Assembly (NCBI GenBank): GCA_016720905.1
Contig: JADKJT010000005.1
Coordinates: forward strand, 186,001-250,000
DNA: 64,000 nt
Direction: 5' to 3'
Origin: Gemmatimonadaceae bacterium
GTDB taxonomy: Bacteria > Gemmatimonadota > Gemmatimonadetes > Gemmatimonadales > Gemmatimonadaceae
Shown: in pieces, positions 62,282 to 64,000 of the stretch
Numbering within the stretch: the first letter of the stretch is position 1
Layout: every line of letters begins with the position of its first letter
Made by a program: the position numbers and the translations under genes
Notes under the pieces: generated by a model
Databases searched by the model: none
The model's input: the letters and a program-made list of their open reading frames with translations, nothing else
What the model was told of the DNA's origin: nothing

Positions 62282-62849
62282 GTGTCCGCTCCTGATCCGC
62301 ACGACCTCGCCACGTCCGCAATCGACGGGAGGACCCTTGACAAGGCGGCCCTTGATGCGCTGTTGCCCGCCGTGTACGGCGAACTGCATGCGCTCGCTGA
62401 GCGCTACCTGCGAGTCGAGCGTCCCGATCACACCCCTGCAGCCGACGGCTCTCGTCCACGAAGACCTACATTCGCCTGAGTAACCAACGGCATGTTAACT
62501 GGATGGACCGAGACCAGTTCTTCGGGATTCTGCACATGATGCGTCGCATCCTCGTGAACCACGCCGAAGCGCGAAACGCCGCCAAGCGCGGTGGTCAGGT
62601 AACCCAGTCACACTCGACGAATCGATCTCGTGATCTGGCGGACGAGACCTCGACCTCATCGAGCTGGACGAAGCACTCACGCGACTGGCCGCGTTCGATC
62701 CGCGACAGGCGCGCGTAGTTGAACTGCGTTTCTTCGCCGGGCTTGATATCAACGAGACGGCCGGCGTGATTGGCATCTCGGCAGCTACCGTCAAGCGCGA
62801 ATGGAGCGTAGCAAAGGCATGGCTCCGACGAGAGCTGACGCGCGAATAG
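62282..62849 (+). pseudogene. ECF sigma factor (kinase-associated type), frameshifted
   Basis: Three frames together give a nearly full ECF sigma protein. Part 1 from GTG 62282 ends LLPAVYGELHALAERYLRVE. Part 2 is TYIRLSNQRHVNWMDRDQFF then MMRRILVNHAEARNAAKRGG. Part 3 is LIELDEALTRLAAFDPRQAR, VVELRFFAGLDINETAGVIG and ATVKREWSVAKAWLRRELTR. Shifts occur near 62445-62475 and near 62600, with an in-frame TGA near 62630. As written, no functional sigma factor is made. The kinase pseudogene follows. Confidence 0.82.
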
Positions 62850-62863
62850 CGCGACGTACACCG

Positions 62864-64000
62864 ATGACTCCGACGCAATGGGAACTCGTCAAGTCGTTGT
62901 TTCTCGACGCGCTCGATCAGCCGCCGGCTGAACGCGCGACTTTTGTTGCTCGACGGGCCGGTGCTGACGAAGCGCTCAGAGAAAGTGTCGAATCGCTCCT
63001 CGCCTCGCACGATGAATCCGGCGAGTTCATGGAGACCCCAGCAGCCGCGTTGCACATAAATGCATTGACGGAACCGCTGCCGTCAGGAGGGCGGGTCGGC
63101 TGCTACCGGCTGCTCAAGGAAATCGGGCGGGGCGGCATGGGAGCGGTCTATCTCGCTGCGCGCGACGACGGCGAGTTCCAATTTCGTGTTGCCGTCAAGC
63201 TGGTCAAGCGCGGCATGGATACGGATCGCATTCTCGCCCGATTCCGTCACGAACGGCAGATTCTCGCCGGACTCGATCATCCCAACATCGCACGATTGCT
63301 GGATGGGGGCACCACTGACGACGGGCGTCCGTATTTCGTCATGGAGTTCGTCGATGGTCAATCCGTCTGTGACTACTGCGAGTCACGCGGATTGGGCGTC
63401 ACCGAACGGCTGATGCTGTTTCGGACCGTTTGCGCGGCCGTACAGTATGCGCACCAGAACCTGGTCGTCCATCGTGACATCAAGGCCGGTAACATCATCG
63501 TCACAGACACGGGTGTCCCGAAACTCCTGGACTTCGGAATCGCGAGGTTGCTCGATGCTGAGGCCACCGCCGTCCGCAGCGTGGTCACCGACACGGTGCA
63601 CGCCATGACGCCGGAGTACGCCAGCCCTGAACAGCTCCGGGCGAACCGGTCCGACGGTTACCGACGTCTATTCACTTGGCGTGCTGCTCTTTGAAGTACT
63701 GACGGGCCACAGACCGTACTCGACTCGCGGTAGCCGCAAACCGAACGATATCGCGTGGTCTGTGACTTTGAGGCCTCCACTGCCGAGCGATGCCGTCGCT
63801 CCGGGACCGGACAGCGGCGCACGGCGACATCGCCTTGCGGAGACCCCGACTCCACGCCATTCCTGGTAGCGATGCGGAAGGATCCACAGCGTCGCTACAA
63901 CTCGGTAAACCATTTGTCGAGACTAACCGCCGCTTCCTCATGGAGCCGCCCACGGTCACCGCGCGGCGCGGCAAATTGGCATACCGGGCCAGGAAGTTTG
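62864..64000 (+). pseudogene. Ser/Thr protein kinase, frameshifted and cut by the window end
   Basis: From ATG 62864 a sigma-linked kinase starts normally (MTPTQWELVKSLFLDALDQP; GRGGMGAVYLAARDDGEFQF; VVHRDIKAGNIIV; LLDFGIARLL; TPEYASPEQLRA). The frame is lost near 63650 and ends at 63694. Another frame continues with TVTDVYSLGVLLFEVLTGHR, a further one has MRKDPQRRYNSVNHLSR, and yet another has NRRFLMEPPTVTARRGKLAY, reaching the window edge. At least three indels are needed to restore it. The N-lobe and catalytic loop are intact; the C-lobe and any sensor part are not. Confidence 0.82.

Noticed and set aside
1..64000. rRNA, tRNA, prophage or replication-origin signatures
   Set aside because: None was recognised by eye on either strand. 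A tRNA scan would be decisive but could not be run.

Overview
The window looks like chromosomal DNA of a high-GC, Gram-negative, envelope-rich bacterium, most likely Gemmatimonadota or a close relative. This is inferred from gene content, not from a marker gene. It is dense in secreted proteins and lipoproteins: S9 peptidases, amidohydrolases, DUF5916, DUF2911, DUF4249, Big2/RCC1 and 6-bladed propeller families. It also has Ser/Thr kinases with TPR tails, a TonB-dependent receptor, ECF sigma factors and several toxin-antitoxin pairs. No rRNA, tRNA, CRISPR array or prophage was recognised.

Layout. 1-5.4 kb: a tightly overlapping tripartite export operon (TetR-type regulator, HlyD-like adaptor, FtsX/MacB-like permease, ABC ATPase, TolC/NodT-like outer-membrane channel, small membrane protein). 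5.6-10.7 kb: a propeller fragment, a hipBA toxin-antitoxin operon with a four-site operator array, a propeller protein, a Ser/Thr kinase with an internal deletion, and a DinB-like gene. 10.8-18.1 kb: a creatininase-like secreted protein, a GH9 glucanase-type enzyme and a 14-repeat RCC1 lipoprotein. 18.1-21.4 kb: an accessory stretch that by eye is poorer in GC, with an orphan HTH gene, an inverted repeat, a 72-residue Cys-containing secreted peptide and a frameshifted propeller lipoprotein. 21.4-26.3 kb: a DUF5916 gene cut by an IS21-family element with a 6-bp target duplication. 26.5-38.9 kb: secreted S9 peptidase, YtcJ-like amidohydrolase, kinase-TPR protein, DUF2911 protein, vapBC, N-acyl-D-amino-acid deacylase and a beta-lactamase-fold hydrolase. 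38.9-43.4 kb: remnants of a VTC/DUF4956/CotH cluster followed by an ECF sigma operon with Spy/CpxP-like proteins. 43.4-56.8 kb: TonB receptor plus DUF4249 lipoprotein, YccF, a second S9 peptidase operon, a TrkA-type potassium channel and a large propeller-amidohydrolase. 57-64 kb: a second vapBC, then a zone of decay with partial gene copies, a truncated OPT transporter, a GntR regulator with a truncated ABC ATPase, a Big2 lipoprotein, and a frameshifted ECF sigma/Ser-Thr kinase pair running off the end.

Two themes stand out. First, gene decay and partial duplication are frequent: a precisely reconstructable IS insertion, a kinase deletion, several frameshifted genes, and short diverged copies of at least three neighbouring genes. 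Second, three small regulatory genes (hipB, an RHH antitoxin, a GntR regulator) have promoter-like elements so close to the start codon that leaderless transcripts are predicted. The best candidate for something undescribed is the HTH / inverted repeat / Cys-peptide / propeller-lipoprotein group at 19.2-21.2 kb. Its function is unknown.
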